Positions 16,464 through 29,126 of a stretch of 64,000 nucleotides of DNA are shown here, piece by piece. The position numbers and the translations under genes are program-made. The stretch's first letter is position 1. Every line of letters starts with the position of its first letter. The notes under the pieces were generated by a model that was not told where the DNA came from, made no database searches, and saw only the letters and a program-made list of their open reading frames with translations. The DNA lies in the NCBI GenBank assembly GCA_016714165.1, contig JADJNU010000002.1, positions 124,001 to 188,000 of the forward strand, written 5' to 3'. Origin of the DNA: Bdellovibrionales bacterium (GTDB lineage: Bacteria > Bdellovibrionota > Bdellovibrionia > Bdellovibrionales > UBA1609).

Positions 16464-18416
16464 GTGTTAAGGCCAATAGGTGGCACCGCTCGGTCTTTAC
16501 TCAATAGTCTTTTTACATTTTCTCTGCTTTCGCTTTTCACGCTTATGGCCTGCGATGCTATCCATTCTTCTCGGGACGGCTCAACTATTATACTCAGAGG
16601 GAAACCGGAAGATTTTTGCAGAACAAGGATCATTGATCCTATTCCTGAGATCTCTCAAAACGAAAGAAAGATGTGGCTAGCGAAGGCATACCGTCTTCTT
16701 AGAGGTGGAAGCGGATTGCGTGCCACTGACGACGTAGGGGCCTTACTATCAAGAACTCGAAGGGATCTGGTACACTCTCTTATAGATGATGTTCAATTTG
16801 GCGACTTTGTCCTCGATTTTAATCTCTATTTTCTTGGTTTCAAGCGCGATCGGTTGAGAGATGACTTTGGAATGCTGACACAGGGTCCTTTTGATTTCTC
16901 CCAGGCTATTAATTCGGCGATAAAAACCTTGCAATGCGGAGATTATGAAGCTCTTCTCCAATTGAACCAAAAGCTTTTCGCCCCTCCCCTTAAACCGCCT
17001 CTTTTACCAGAGGGTGCCCCAGAAGAATGGAAAAGTTTGCCACCACAAGATCTCAGAGAAAAAATATTTGCAGGGATCCAATCTCCACTTGATCAATTGA
17101 TAGCCGACATAGCAGCTGATCCATTGCGCAGCCAACTGCAAAACTGTAAATCACTTTTGGATTCGTTGAATCAAACGGTTAGCTATTATTTTTCGCTTGG
17201 TGCTCCTTTGAATCTTATAAGCTTGGGACCTATCGAGGGATGGTATACCTCTCTTTTGAACAATTGTACCCCGAGCAATTCTATCCCATTTGATTTTGTC
17301 CAAGCCCTACAAGAAACAAAGTCAAAGAACGAAATTTTTTTCTCGCGCTTATCAGCTTTTCAACCTGAGAACTATTCTGATCGAAAATTAACTGCAATCC
17401 GAACCTTTGAGATGACTGATTTGAATCACAAACCCATAAATCAATTTACCGGCCTCAGGTTCTCTCTCGTTAATTCCTCTACAAACTACAACCGAAAGCG
17501 AGCTTCCTTTGTCCTGTCTCGATTCTTCTGTGATGATTTGATGCCTATCGGAGTTGAAGATGGGGAATTCTCTACCAAGCATGGCCACGGTTCCGCGCCC
17601 TCCTGCATCGCCTGCCACCATCGTCTTGACCCTATGGCAGGTTTTTTCAAAGATATGGGCTTGGGTTTTGAGAATTTCGGTCAAAAAAGCCAAATCACCT
17701 TTGATGACGGAAATGTCCTCGACAAATCTAAATACCAAAATGCCTGGAAGGCCACTCCGTCCGAAAATCGAGAATGGAACATCGGTTATATTCGTTCAGT
17801 CAAAGAGACTTGGCGCAATAGTTACGGAGTTGATCTTCACGATTTGTTTGAGATCATTAAATCCGCACCCGAGGTGAAACATTGCCTTGTTAAACGCTTA
17901 TTTGAATATTTGGTTGCTGAGAATCAGGTCATTGATGGAAGCTATTTGGATTTTCTCACTCATCAATACGCCTATACGGCCCAATTTAACTCGTCCCTCG
18001 CCTTTAAAGAGTTGGTCGCAGACATCATCTTGGGAAAAAGTTTTTTGCAGACTGATTTGAATCCTCAAGAGTGTTATGATTTTACGCCAGGACACCAGCC
18101 TGGAAAGAGTCCTCCCTGCCGAGTGAATTTTCTTCTGCAGAAGAATTGCGCTGGCTGCCACCAACCGAATAATCTTTTGGGTGGCCTCGATGTCACTCGT
18201 TGGGCGGAATCATCTAAAGAAGACCCAATCCCCCACTTTATTCATGTGGATCTAGCAGGTAAACAGTTTCCTTCTGCGATAACTTTCGCAAGAATCATTG
18301 AGAGACTTAATTCCTCTGAACCCGAACGAAGGATGCCTTTAAAGCAATTTATGGAACCCGGAGACCGCGAAGCACTTTTTCGTTGGTCCAACGAAATGCT
18401 AGGCGGTGCAAAATGA
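16464..18416 (+). CDS. Di-heme-type (two CxxCH) cytochrome-like lipoprotein, DUF1588-like
   Basis: The GTG at 16464, eight bases after AGGTGG, gives a compact lipoprotein signal ending LFTLMAC; an upstream TTG is less likely. The 650-residue product has two heme-c motifs: CIACHH in a segment (CIACHHRLDPMAGFFKDMGL) that resembles the DUF1588 region of large planctomycete-type cytochromes, and CAGCHQ near the C-terminus, in a PSCyt1-like tail. It should lie in the periplasm or on the membrane. The next two genes (a small lipoprotein and a Tat-exported DUF1501 protein) follow at once, and such cytochrome/DUF1501 pairs are known as exported modules of unknown role. It overlaps the next gene by ATGA. 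Confidence 0.75.
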   Translation: MLRPIGGTARSLLNSLFTFSLLSLFTLMACDAIHSSRDGSTIILRGKPEDFCRTRIIDPIPEISQNERKMWLAKAYRLLRGGSGLRATDDVGALLSRTRRDLVHSLIDDVQFGDFVLDFNLYFLGFKRDRLRDDFGMLTQGPFDFSQAINSAIKTLQCGDYEALLQLNQKLFAPPLKPPLLPEGAPEEWKSLPPQDLREKIFAGIQSPLDQLIADIAADPLRSQLQNCKSLLDSLNQTVSYYFSLGAPLNLISLGPIEGWYTSLLNNCTPSNSIPFDFVQALQETKSKNEIFFSRLSAFQPENYSDRKLTAIRTFEMTDLNHKPINQFTGLRFSLVNSSTNYNRKRASFVLSRFFCDDLMPIGVEDGEFSTKHGHGSAPSCIACHHRLDPMAGFFKDMGLGFENFGQKSQITFDDGNVLDKSKYQNAWKATPSENREWNIGYIRSVKETWRNSYGVDLHDLFEIIKSAPEVKHCLVKRLFEYLVAENQVIDGSYLDFLTHQYAYTAQFNSSLAFKELVADIILGKSFLQTDLNPQECYDFTPGHQPGKSPPCRVNFLLQKNCAGCHQPNNLLGGLDVTRWAESSKEDPIPHFIHVDLAGKQFPSAITFARIIERLNSSEPERRMPLKQFMEPGDREALFRWSNEMLGGAK

Positions 18417-19119
18417 GAAAAGATGCGAATCGCCCGATGTCTTTTCTCTGGTCGATCCTCATCTGGATCTCGTGCCCCGGCGCGCTCACTTCTTGCGGTG
18501 TCGGAATGGGAGTAACCAAACCTCCGATATCCCAAGGGGCTCCAGATGGTAGTCCAGGAAAAGAGGATTCTGGAAAAAATGGCGCAGAATTTCGAGGCTA
18601 TGTGGCCATAAATAGGCTCATAAAGGAAAGGTTTCTTCAAGAGGGAGCATCCTTTGAACTCAGTCGCTACCTTGGAGAAGAATACGTGGATCCTTCTCTG
18701 GGAGTGTTTACAGGTACCAATCTAATTGATTTACTCGGCGGATATCAGGGAAGTGGGTACAACAGTCGATTCAACAATGGAGAACCGAATTCCCTCAATA
18801 TGCTTTTGTGGTATTTAATACTCAAAGAATTTTCTAAAAGTATCAGCAATGTTTGTGTTCAACCTGATGCTCTCCCGCTGAACGCCACTTTTTCCCAAGC
18901 TGCTCAGGCTTTTGTTCATGGCCTGCGGGAAGAGAAATCGAAAAAATACTGACTCAGTATTGGATTGTGACAATGGGTTTTGAAGCACCCCTCGAAGAAA
19001 TGATTCCATGGATAGAGCTTGCCCTGAGTGGAGACGCTAGAATGTGGCGACATGACGAAGCCATCGAAAAACTGACTTTCGCAATCTTGTTTAACCCTTA
19101 TTTTCTATTGCGTCATTGA
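18413..19119 (+). CDS. Unknown exported lipoprotein between the cytochrome-like and DUF1501 genes; frame interrupted near 18940
   Basis: The ATG at 18413 overlaps the upstream TGA. The N-terminus is a lipoprotein signal ending ALTSCG. The frame stops at 18952, but the neighbouring frame continues with coding-like sequence (EIEKILTQYWIVTMGFEAPL to FNPYFLLRH) up to the TGA at 19117-19119. One extra base near 18935-18940 joins them into about 235 residues, and the span plus one base is a multiple of three. I do not recognise a family. The position inside the trio suggests it works with the cytochrome-like and DUF1501 proteins. Confidence 0.65.
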
Positions 19120-19133
19120 GAAGGAAAACTATC

Positions 19134-20546
19134 ATGGAACCCATTACGAGAAGAAGAGTTCTAACGGGCGCCATCCACGGTTTAGGGGCCTATTGTCTCT
19201 CTGGTGGAATGACCTGGAAATCTGCGCTGGCTGAAAGAAAAAATCCTCCTCTGGCATTAAAACCACAGGATTCAGAAGACCACTTCTTCTTGCAAGTGAT
19301 GATTCCGGGCGGATTCGACCCTCTCTACATGTTCGATTCTCGTCCCATGGAATTGAGTCAGAGCGGTCTCCAAGTAAATCACAATTCTGAGGATCTTCAG
19401 ATTTGGCAGGGGCGAAATGGAGTTAGCACCCTCGCGACATCAACCACCAGAGATCTCAAGGCATATCAAGATTATTTTTCAGTGATCAATGGCGTTCTGA
19501 TGGCAACCAATTTTGATGGGCACGACCAAAACATGAATTTCTTTCTTACTGGAAATGCTTTTGGAGGCGAATCATTTGTTCCACATTTAAACTTTCAGGA
19601 AAAGAGTCCCCTCGATGGACTCGTCAGCGGTTTTCTTCTCGCTGAGTTACAAAATTCAGGCAAGATGGTACCATTGAGCCCAGATTCTGCGAGACGTCTT
19701 TTGCCAAAAGTTAATGAACATTTGACTTCCTTGAATAGCGGCGGCTCGGAAATCACCCATGCGATGAGGCGCATGTTTTCTTTAGGAAAGGGTGGAGGAC
19801 GCTTTTCTCTGGGTTCGCTCAGGATGGGAGAGGCCTTTTCTAAAAGTTCGGAGCTTGCCCAATTGATGGCAGGAGTCCTCATCAACCCATCCCAGGGACC
19901 TCAGGCATCACCAGAAGTTCAATTTCTCGAATTGATGGGCAGTTTCTTTCGATCACGGATCGTAAAGTCAGCTGTCTTGTCCCTCAATCTACCACAGTCA
20001 GTGGATACCCATGATGCGACTTCCGTCAAAGATTCAGTCACTCTCGCAAAATCTCTAACGCAAAAATTGAAAACAATTATCAAAGGACTTATCGAAACGG
20101 AGTTTCGCGATGGACAATCGATGATGGACGTCACAACATTTGTTATCGGTTCAGAATTTGGCCGCTCGATGAGACAGGAAGGTGTCGCCTTGGAAGCGTC
20201 TGGGACGGACCACAACCCTTTGAATAGCAGTTTAATCATAGGAGGCAAGGGCGTACGTCATGGATGGGTTGTTGGCGGAAGCGATTTTATCGCCTCCGAT
20301 GAAGTTCTATCGGGAGCTCATCTGCAACTCGATCCAAGCAGAATCCGCACAATGGGTCATCCACTGGACTTTTCCACTCTTCGCAAGCGCGAAGACAAGC
20401 CGTCCAGTTACAAAGAGGAAGACTACCTAGGCATTGCCTCCGTGGTAAATACCATATATCGCATTTTTAATTTTCCTCAGGAGCGCTATCGGAGCTTGGG
20501 ACGTAATCTCCCTACCGCTCCCACTCTTCTCCCAATCATTTCTTGA
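19134..20546 (+). CDS. Tat-exported DUF1501-family protein
   Basis: The ATG at 19134 has GAAGGA eight bases upstream and follows the previous gene closely. The product has a twin-arginine signal (TRRRVLTGAIHGLGAYCL). Family landmarks of DUF1501 (a sulfatase/alkaline-phosphatase-like fold) are visible: PGGFDPLYMFD near the start, GHDQNMNFFLTG, and SEFGRS with the later TDHNPLN region. Length 470 residues is normal. DUF1501 proteins are exported folded by Tat and are usually encoded next to heme-binding DUF1549/1588 proteins, as here. Their biochemical role is not established. Confidence 0.85.
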   Translation: MEPITRRRVLTGAIHGLGAYCLSGGMTWKSALAERKNPPLALKPQDSEDHFFLQVMIPGGFDPLYMFDSRPMELSQSGLQVNHNSEDLQIWQGRNGVSTLATSTTRDLKAYQDYFSVINGVLMATNFDGHDQNMNFFLTGNAFGGESFVPHLNFQEKSPLDGLVSGFLLAELQNSGKMVPLSPDSARRLLPKVNEHLTSLNSGGSEITHAMRRMFSLGKGGGRFSLGSLRMGEAFSKSSELAQLMAGVLINPSQGPQASPEVQFLELMGSFFRSRIVKSAVLSLNLPQSVDTHDATSVKDSVTLAKSLTQKLKTIIKGLIETEFRDGQSMMDVTTFVIGSEFGRSMRQEGVALEASGTDHNPLNSSLIIGGKGVRHGWVVGGSDFIASDEVLSGAHLQLDPSRIRTMGHPLDFSTLRKREDKPSSYKEEDYLGIASVVNTIYRIFNFPQERYRSLGRNLPTAPTLLPIIS

Positions 20547-20731
20547 GTTCAAATAATTTTCATTTTGTGAAAATGGGAAAAATAAGCTGAACGCAAGTGA
20601 AACCACTCCCTTTGTTAAGTATGCTTCCTTTTTCATACACTCATGAATGATGCCTCTGTCATATTTACAAGGGCGCTTTGTAAGCAAAGACGACGGGATT
20701 ACGATGTCTCAAATTAAAAAGGGGAGTAAAT

Positions 20732-22879
20732 ATGAATAATTCATTTCGGTTATCCACCATTGCACTTTTCCTGTTACCGACTTGGTGTTTCTCATCTGGG
20801 GCATTAGGACACTCAAAATGTGAAGCTTTGCTCGTTACTCCAACATCTCAATATCACAATCCAGTTAAGGATGCGCTGAACTCCAGCCAAATCGTCTACG
20901 GCGGATTTCTCATGGAGCCAAATCCAACAAGTGCATTTCAAATAGCCTCGCAAACCCATTTTGTATGGCTTGATGCGGAACACGGTCCGTTCACGCCTGA
21001 ATCCGCATTAAGAACTATTCAGGCCTTTCATATGACAACACCGGCGATTCCAGTTATTCGAATACCATCTTGGGATGTCTCGAATCTTAAGCCATTTCTT
21101 GAAACGGGAACGCTCGGAATTGTTGTTCCCGAAATAAGAAACGCTCAAGAGGTTCGTGATTTTATTAAGAGGGTTAAATACCCACCGGAAGGTAATCGTG
21201 GATTCGGACCAGGTCGATCCACAGGCTGGTTGAATTCGGACATGTCAAGAGAGGCAATCCAAAACGCAAATGATCAAATTCTTGTGGTTGTGATGATTGA
21301 AACACCAGAGGCGGTTGAAAACATAGAAGAGATCGCCTCGGTCCCAGGGATTGATGTTCTCCATATTGGTCCCTATGACCTAGCATTAAAGTTGGGCCGG
21401 TTGAAGATGGACGATCCTCGCGTCCTACAAGCCATTGAAAAGGTCGAAGGAGTCGCGAGGGCTCATCACATTCCATTGGGATCTCCCATTGGATCGCGAG
21501 CCGCCGCAATAGATAAGTCTCAAAAGGGCTATCTTTTCTTTACGATTCCTTCAGAGCAAGAAATGATCTCTAATGGGTTGAATCGATTTAAGGGCTCAGC
21601 CAACGGACGAGATGAAAGTTTGAGATGGAACAACCCAAGACTTTGGGACAATTCGATAGCCCATGCAAATAACTTTTTTATAAATAAGGGATGGGATCAC
21701 AGAAGTGGCTCCTTTCATTCCGAAATCGCAAATGACGGTACTGTAACAAGCGATTTGCGATACATCATCGCGTCCAGTCGAATGGTGTACGGCCTAGCTC
21801 ATGGATCTGAAGTGGATCCAAACTACCTGAATTATGCCAAACTGCAAGCCGCATTTGTTTTGGAGAAAATGACCTCTGCTGACGAAACCGGACCCTATTT
21901 CAAGTCAGTTATCGATCTTATGGGCGTCTCCAGCCACGAAAGAGAGATAAAACTTATAGTAAATGAGCAAGCCTACGGGTTAAATGGTTTAGTTGCACTT
22001 TACACCAAAACGGAATCCCCAGCCTTATTAGAAAAAATAGAGGAAATTTTTTCCTCCTTTTATGATCGTTTTCATGACGAAGAATTTGGAGGATTTTTTG
22101 ATGCATTTGATCGTTCCATTAACAGACCAGTCAGAACAAAGAGTTACAATTCCACCGTCTATGTCGCAACCAGTTTTCTCATCGATTTGGCCAAGCTTCC
22201 GACAAGGAATAAGGTCAAGTACCTCGCCACAGTCCAGGAGCTCGCTGATATTGTCAGCAAGCACTTCGTTGACAAGAGCACCGGGTGGATTGTTGAAAAT
22301 TTCACTCCCGACTGGCGGCCTGATTGGAGAGGTTGGCAAAAACAAACCATGGAGACTTCAGAAGGTCCTCAAACATTTACGATTGGCATAACTGGTCATA
22401 ACTTTCAAGCCGCTTGGTTTTTAATGCGTGCGGCAGAATTTTCTGAAATACCAGAACCGGTCAGGCAGAATTATTTAAACGTCGCTCAAGATATTCTCAC
22501 GTCAATGTTAAAATCTAGTGCTATTGACCGAGAATCTGGGGGCGTTTTTGATGCCTTCAAAAGAGAGGATGGACAACCTATGTGGAACACCAACAAGGCC
22601 TGGTGGCAGCAAGCTGAGGCGCTCTTGGCACTTACAAAGGCATTGTCAATAAATCTTTTTGCAAGCGCTGAAATAACTGCAGACGCCCAAGAGGTGAGAG
22701 ATTCTATTCTTAGGTTCTATTTTACCCATTTTATCGATCACAAGGACGGTGGAGAGTTCCCGGTTGTCCAAAAAAATGGCACACCAGTCACAACAGAAAA
22801 CAAGGGGCAACTCGGCACAGCGACCTATCATCAAGTCGAGCTGGCAAAGTTTATGAAAGAGTATTCGAACGAGAGGTGA
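20732..22879 (+). CDS. Exported fusion of HpcH/HpaI-type aldolase and N-acylglucosamine-2-epimerase-like domain
   Basis: The 715-residue product has a signal peptide (about 1-26), an HpcH/HpaI aldolase domain (about 45-285) and an AGE-type (alpha/alpha)6 barrel (about 300-710). Aldolase landmarks: WLDAEHGPFTP, the RYPP-like VKYPPEGNRGFG, and the metal ligands in VMIETPEAV (Glu) and IGPYDLA (Asp). Epimerase landmarks: RMVYGLAHG, GGFFDAFDR, ITGHNFQAAW, NKAWWQQAEAL and a final ATYHQVEL. Both domains normally act on sugar acids or sugars in the cytoplasm, so export and fusion are unusual. A GGGGAG site lies six bases before the ATG. It may process glycan fragments in the periplasm or outside the cell; this is inference. 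Confidence 0.85.
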   Translation: MNNSFRLSTIALFLLPTWCFSSGALGHSKCEALLVTPTSQYHNPVKDALNSSQIVYGGFLMEPNPTSAFQIASQTHFVWLDAEHGPFTPESALRTIQAFHMTTPAIPVIRIPSWDVSNLKPFLETGTLGIVVPEIRNAQEVRDFIKRVKYPPEGNRGFGPGRSTGWLNSDMSREAIQNANDQILVVVMIETPEAVENIEEIASVPGIDVLHIGPYDLALKLGRLKMDDPRVLQAIEKVEGVARAHHIPLGSPIGSRAAAIDKSQKGYLFFTIPSEQEMISNGLNRFKGSANGRDESLRWNNPRLWDNSIAHANNFFINKGWDHRSGSFHSEIANDGTVTSDLRYIIASSRMVYGLAHGSEVDPNYLNYAKLQAAFVLEKMTSADETGPYFKSVIDLMGVSSHEREIKLIVNEQAYGLNGLVALYTKTESPALLEKIEEIFSSFYDRFHDEEFGGFFDAFDRSINRPVRTKSYNSTVYVATSFLIDLAKLPTRNKVKYLATVQELADIVSKHFVDKSTGWIVENFTPDWRPDWRGWQKQTMETSEGPQTFTIGITGHNFQAAWFLMRAAEFSEIPEPVRQNYLNVAQDILTSMLKSSAIDRESGGVFDAFKREDGQPMWNTNKAWWQQAEALLALTKALSINLFASAEITADAQEVRDSILRFYFTHFIDHKDGGEFPVVQKNGTPVTTENKGQLGTATYHQVELAKFMKEYSNER

Positions 22880-22923
22880 TTGATGAAGGATCTAAAATTG
22901 ATCCTGTTTTTCTCGTCAATGAA

Positions 22924-22946
22924 GGGGCCTGTCGATGACAGGCCTC
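22924..22946 (+). terminator. Strong hairpin after the aldolase-epimerase gene
   Basis: GGCCTGTC and GACAGGCC form a perfect 8-bp stem, extended by a G-T and a G-C pair, around a three-base loop. It lies 45 bp after the stop of the fusion gene and may end its transcript, but no T-run follows. A 43-codon open frame (22883-23014) spans the hairpin, with a fair ribosome site; I do not think it is a gene, but it cannot be excluded. Confidence 0.45.
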
Positions 22947-23106
22947 TCCAAATCCTTGATATTGAATTTCCCGATGCCAAACGCGATATTGGAATTGAAG
23001 ACAAACCAGACTAGTTTCTCCCCTCACACGGACTCACTAAACCGGACTGGACTTGAAAGTGAGCGAGAATTTCACTAAACTGTCCGCACCAATATAGGGG
23101 GGGCAT

Positions 23107-23979
23107 GTGGCAAAAATTCTGATCACTGGCGCGACGGGCGGATTTGGTTTGTTGACCGTACAACAATTGATTAAGGAAGGACACAAGGTCGTAGGAACCG
23201 CACGTGATATTCGGGGTCGTAATCAGGCCAAGACTAAGGAACTGGAAGCCTTAGGAGCTAAAATTGTTGAATTGGATCTGACGAACGATGCAAGTGTTGA
23301 ACGTGGGGTCAAAGCCGCAACGAGTGCTTGGGGTGGAATTGAAGTTCTGATCAACAATGCGGGCGTTGGGGTTCTCGGATTGACGGAGTCCTTTACCTCT
23401 GAAGATATCAAGAAAATATTTGATGTGAACGTATTTGGTACCCACCGGTTGATTCGGGCCATTGCTCCGTCTATGAGAAAGGCTGGCAGTGGCCTTATTA
23501 TCAACATCTCAAGCTTGCTTGGAAGAGTGACTGTGCCCTTTTATGGTCCGTACAATGCCTCCAAGTGGGCTTTAGAGGGACTCACTGAGAATTATCGCAC
23601 TGAACTTTCCCAATTTGGAGTTGAGGTTTGTCTTGTGGAGCCAGGAGGTTATCCCACAACTTTTATTGATAACCTTGTTCGTCCAAGTGATCGCGATAGA
23701 TCCAAGGACTACGGTCCAATGGGTGAAATGGCTGAGTCTTTTCTAAAAGGCTTTGAACAAGCTCTCGCTGCAAATCCCGCTCAAGATCCGCAAAAGGTTG
23801 CTCAAGCGATCATCCAATTAGTCAAGTCTCCTCAAGGAACCCGGTCTTTTCGAACTGTTGTTGACAGCATGGGAATGGGCGGACCTGTAGACGAGTACAA
23901 CAATGTTCTTAAAAAAATCACCGAGGGCATCTACGGAAACTTTGGAATCGGACATCTGCTCAAAGTAAAAGCCAAGTAG
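23107..23979 (+). CDS. Short-chain dehydrogenase/reductase (SDR family)
   Basis: A 290-residue classical SDR with the cofactor motif TGATGGFG (residues 7-14), the NNAGVG motif, and the catalytic Ser in NISSLLG with the YxxxK (YGPYNASK) motif. The GTG start at 23107 has a GGGGGG ribosome site. Such enzymes reduce or oxidise carbonyls using NAD(P)H in the cytoplasm; substrate cannot be told. It stands alone and converges on the ADP-ribosylglycohydrolase gene. Confidence 0.93.
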   Translation: MAKILITGATGGFGLLTVQQLIKEGHKVVGTARDIRGRNQAKTKELEALGAKIVELDLTNDASVERGVKAATSAWGGIEVLINNAGVGVLGLTESFTSEDIKKIFDVNVFGTHRLIRAIAPSMRKAGSGLIINISSLLGRVTVPFYGPYNASKWALEGLTENYRTELSQFGVEVCLVEPGGYPTTFIDNLVRPSDRDRSKDYGPMGEMAESFLKGFEQALAANPAQDPQKVAQAIIQLVKSPQGTRSFRTVVDSMGMGGPVDEYNNVLKKITEGIYGNFGIGHLLKVKAK

Positions 23980-23997
23980 GAAATACGAAGTCAGACC

Positions 23998-25401
23998 TCA
24001 TTTAGCAATGGGTATATAAGTGCCAGGCAATGCCACCAATACTCTGCAGCTATTCGCTTTCCATTCTGCGAGTTTACTTCTCTGAAATGATTGCTCCGCC
24101 TGGGTGAGCCTTGCCTCACGTTCTAAAAATACTTCAGGGTCTTCAGCAAGGCCCCCCGAAACCAATCTGTCAGCGTACATTTTAATCCGCCCGCGATCGT
24201 GGAACTCTGTCTCTGGGATCCAATCAGTGCCGAAACGAGCACCTAAAATACCCCCAGCTATTGCTGCGACGGTGTCCGTATCATCTCCCAAATTGACGAT
24301 GTATCTGAGAATTTCCAATGGATCAGCATTATCCTGCAAAGCAAGCGCGAGTGCATGAACTCCACCCAATAGTACAAAGGGGTTATTCGGATGAATATGA
24401 CGTCTAAATCTAGACTCGACATAAGACTCACCCTTTTTAAGAACGAAGTCTGAGATTTCCGCATGTGAAATCTGAAGCCCCCCTGCCCACTGCAATACTT
24501 CTCCGAGAACGTTTGATACCGAATGTCGATCAGTCTGATCAAATGGCCATGCCTGATCAAAAGGCCATCCCGGCCGATTGAGCTGGCCTGCAATCCCCGC
24601 CACTCTGTTCATCGAACCTGTCAGCTCTCCAATCAAATACAGTTCTATAGCGCGAACCTCACGAGGAAGTTCCTCTCGAATTTCAGCAGCCGTTTGTCCC
24701 AGGACAAACATTCTCGCTGCCTTGAAAACGGCAAAACTCATTGCAGCTGCGCGCAAATCTGCATGAGTCACTAAACTACTGGTCACAGCGGCCAAGGCCA
24801 AATCACTTTCCGACCAATCAAGAAGTCCGGCCAGCGGAGCCACCCGCATTGCAGCTCCAATACCACTCGAAGCCGATCCCGAAGATCTGTAATCCATTCC
24901 CTGCCGGAGCTTATCGGCAGCACCCGAGAACATCTTACCATAGCCCCTCCACGCGCCAGCTTCAAACCCCGACACCAACAGAGCACCAAACTCTCTCGTG
25001 GCCTCATCTCCCCATTTTCGATGATTGAGTGCTACCAAAAGAAGCGCCATGGCCTGCTGAGTGTCATCACTCGTAAACCCTGGAATTCTCGTTCGATAAA
25101 AACGTCTTTCTCCAAGCTTGTTCCATATTCTTCCTAGAGGCAGCTGGAGATCCAAAGACACAAGACCCCTCTCCCCATAGATTTCTAGAATTTCATCTCT
25201 TGCTAAGCTCTCGGTCAGGAGGCCCAGAGCATCTCCGTATGCTAAACCTAAAAGTGAACCCCTTGCCCGGTCCGCTTTTCCACCATCTCTCAAATGCGGT
25301 TCTGTCGCAGAGGAGGAATAGCTAGCAAAAAAACCAAACCCAACAAAAACAGCAAACAATAGAAAGCTAATTTTGAGGGAGCAAGAGAGATGAGGCTTCA
25401 C
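23998..25401 (-). CDS. Exported ADP-ribosylglycohydrolase-family protein
   Basis: The GTG at 25401, eight bases after AAGGAG, gives a signal peptide (SLKISFLLFAVFVGFGFFAS); an ATG at 25440 would add a hydrophilic leader. The catalytic body has the DraG/ARH metal motifs: GLAYGDALG with following Glu, TSDDTQQAM, and NLGDDTDTVAAIAGG. These proteins remove ADP-ribose from proteins or hydrolyse related adducts. Most are cytoplasmic, so a clear signal peptide is unusual and points to a target outside the cytoplasm, such as prey or periplasmic substrates (inference). A tandem WPFDQ repeat near residue 285 comes from an in-frame 18-bp duplication at 24536-24571. Confidence 0.85.
   Translation of the reverse strand: MKPHLSCSLKISFLLFAVFVGFGFFASYSSSATEPHLRDGGKADRARGSLLGLAYGDALGLLTESLARDEILEIYGERGLVSLDLQLPLGRIWNKLGERRFYRTRIPGFTSDDTQQAMALLLVALNHRKWGDEATREFGALLVSGFEAGAWRGYGKMFSGAADKLRQGMDYRSSGSASSGIGAAMRVAPLAGLLDWSESDLALAAVTSSLVTHADLRAAAMSFAVFKAARMFVLGQTAAEIREELPREVRAIELYLIGELTGSMNRVAGIAGQLNRPGWPFDQAWPFDQTDRHSVSNVLGEVLQWAGGLQISHAEISDFVLKKGESYVESRFRRHIHPNNPFVLLGGVHALALALQDNADPLEILRYIVNLGDDTDTVAAIAGGILGARFGTDWIPETEFHDRGRIKMYADRLVSGGLAEDPEVFLEREARLTQAEQSFQRSKLAEWKANSCRVLVALPGTYIPIAK
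24536..24571. repeat. 18-bp in-frame tandem duplication
   Basis: Two adjacent 18-bp copies differing by a few bases encode WPFDQA and WPFDQT on the minus strand inside the ADP-ribosylglycohydrolase gene. The unit is a multiple of three, so the frame is kept. Confidence 0.8.
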
Positions 25402-25515
25402 GGAGTATTCTCCTTTAGATGTAGAGGTAAGCTCATTCAAGGGGCCTTACAGACCAGATATATATTTTCAAGTCAAGTCCTAACGAAAAAGGATCCCTTC
25501 AATCATTTATCTCAC

Positions 25516-28947
<3,432 letters not shown>

Positions 28948-29083
28948 ATCCCACCTCCCCCTTTTAAGAACCAAAGAGCATGTGGGATAAACCATTTCTT
29001 TTGATTTCTGACCTTTTTTTTCATTTTGGTAAATTTTTTTTACTTATGTAAATATTGAGAGCGCACAAAAGCTGCAAGTGTTA

Positions 29084-29097
29084 CTTTTGTACAAAAA
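29084..29097. promoter_or_regulatory. 14-bp perfect palindrome, possible operator
   Basis: CTTTTGTACAAAAG is a perfect palindrome in the AT-rich gap between the toxin-like operon and the giant exported gene; a second ACAAAAG half lies 13 bases to its left. It lies upstream of the giant gene (minus strand) and could be a regulator site for it, but no matching copy or regulator was found. Confidence 0.25.
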
Positions 29098-29126
29098 GAT
29101 CAGACCGGCGGTTGGCCCAAAATATA

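Noticed and set aside
20547..20731. ATTTTCA/TGAAAAT hairpin as a terminator of the DUF1501 gene
   Set aside because: The stem is only seven AT-rich pairs and no T-run follows.
22883..23014. 43-codon frame after the aldolase-epimerase gene
   Set aside because: It has a fair ribosome site but spans a strong hairpin and has no recognisable product; kept only as a remark.
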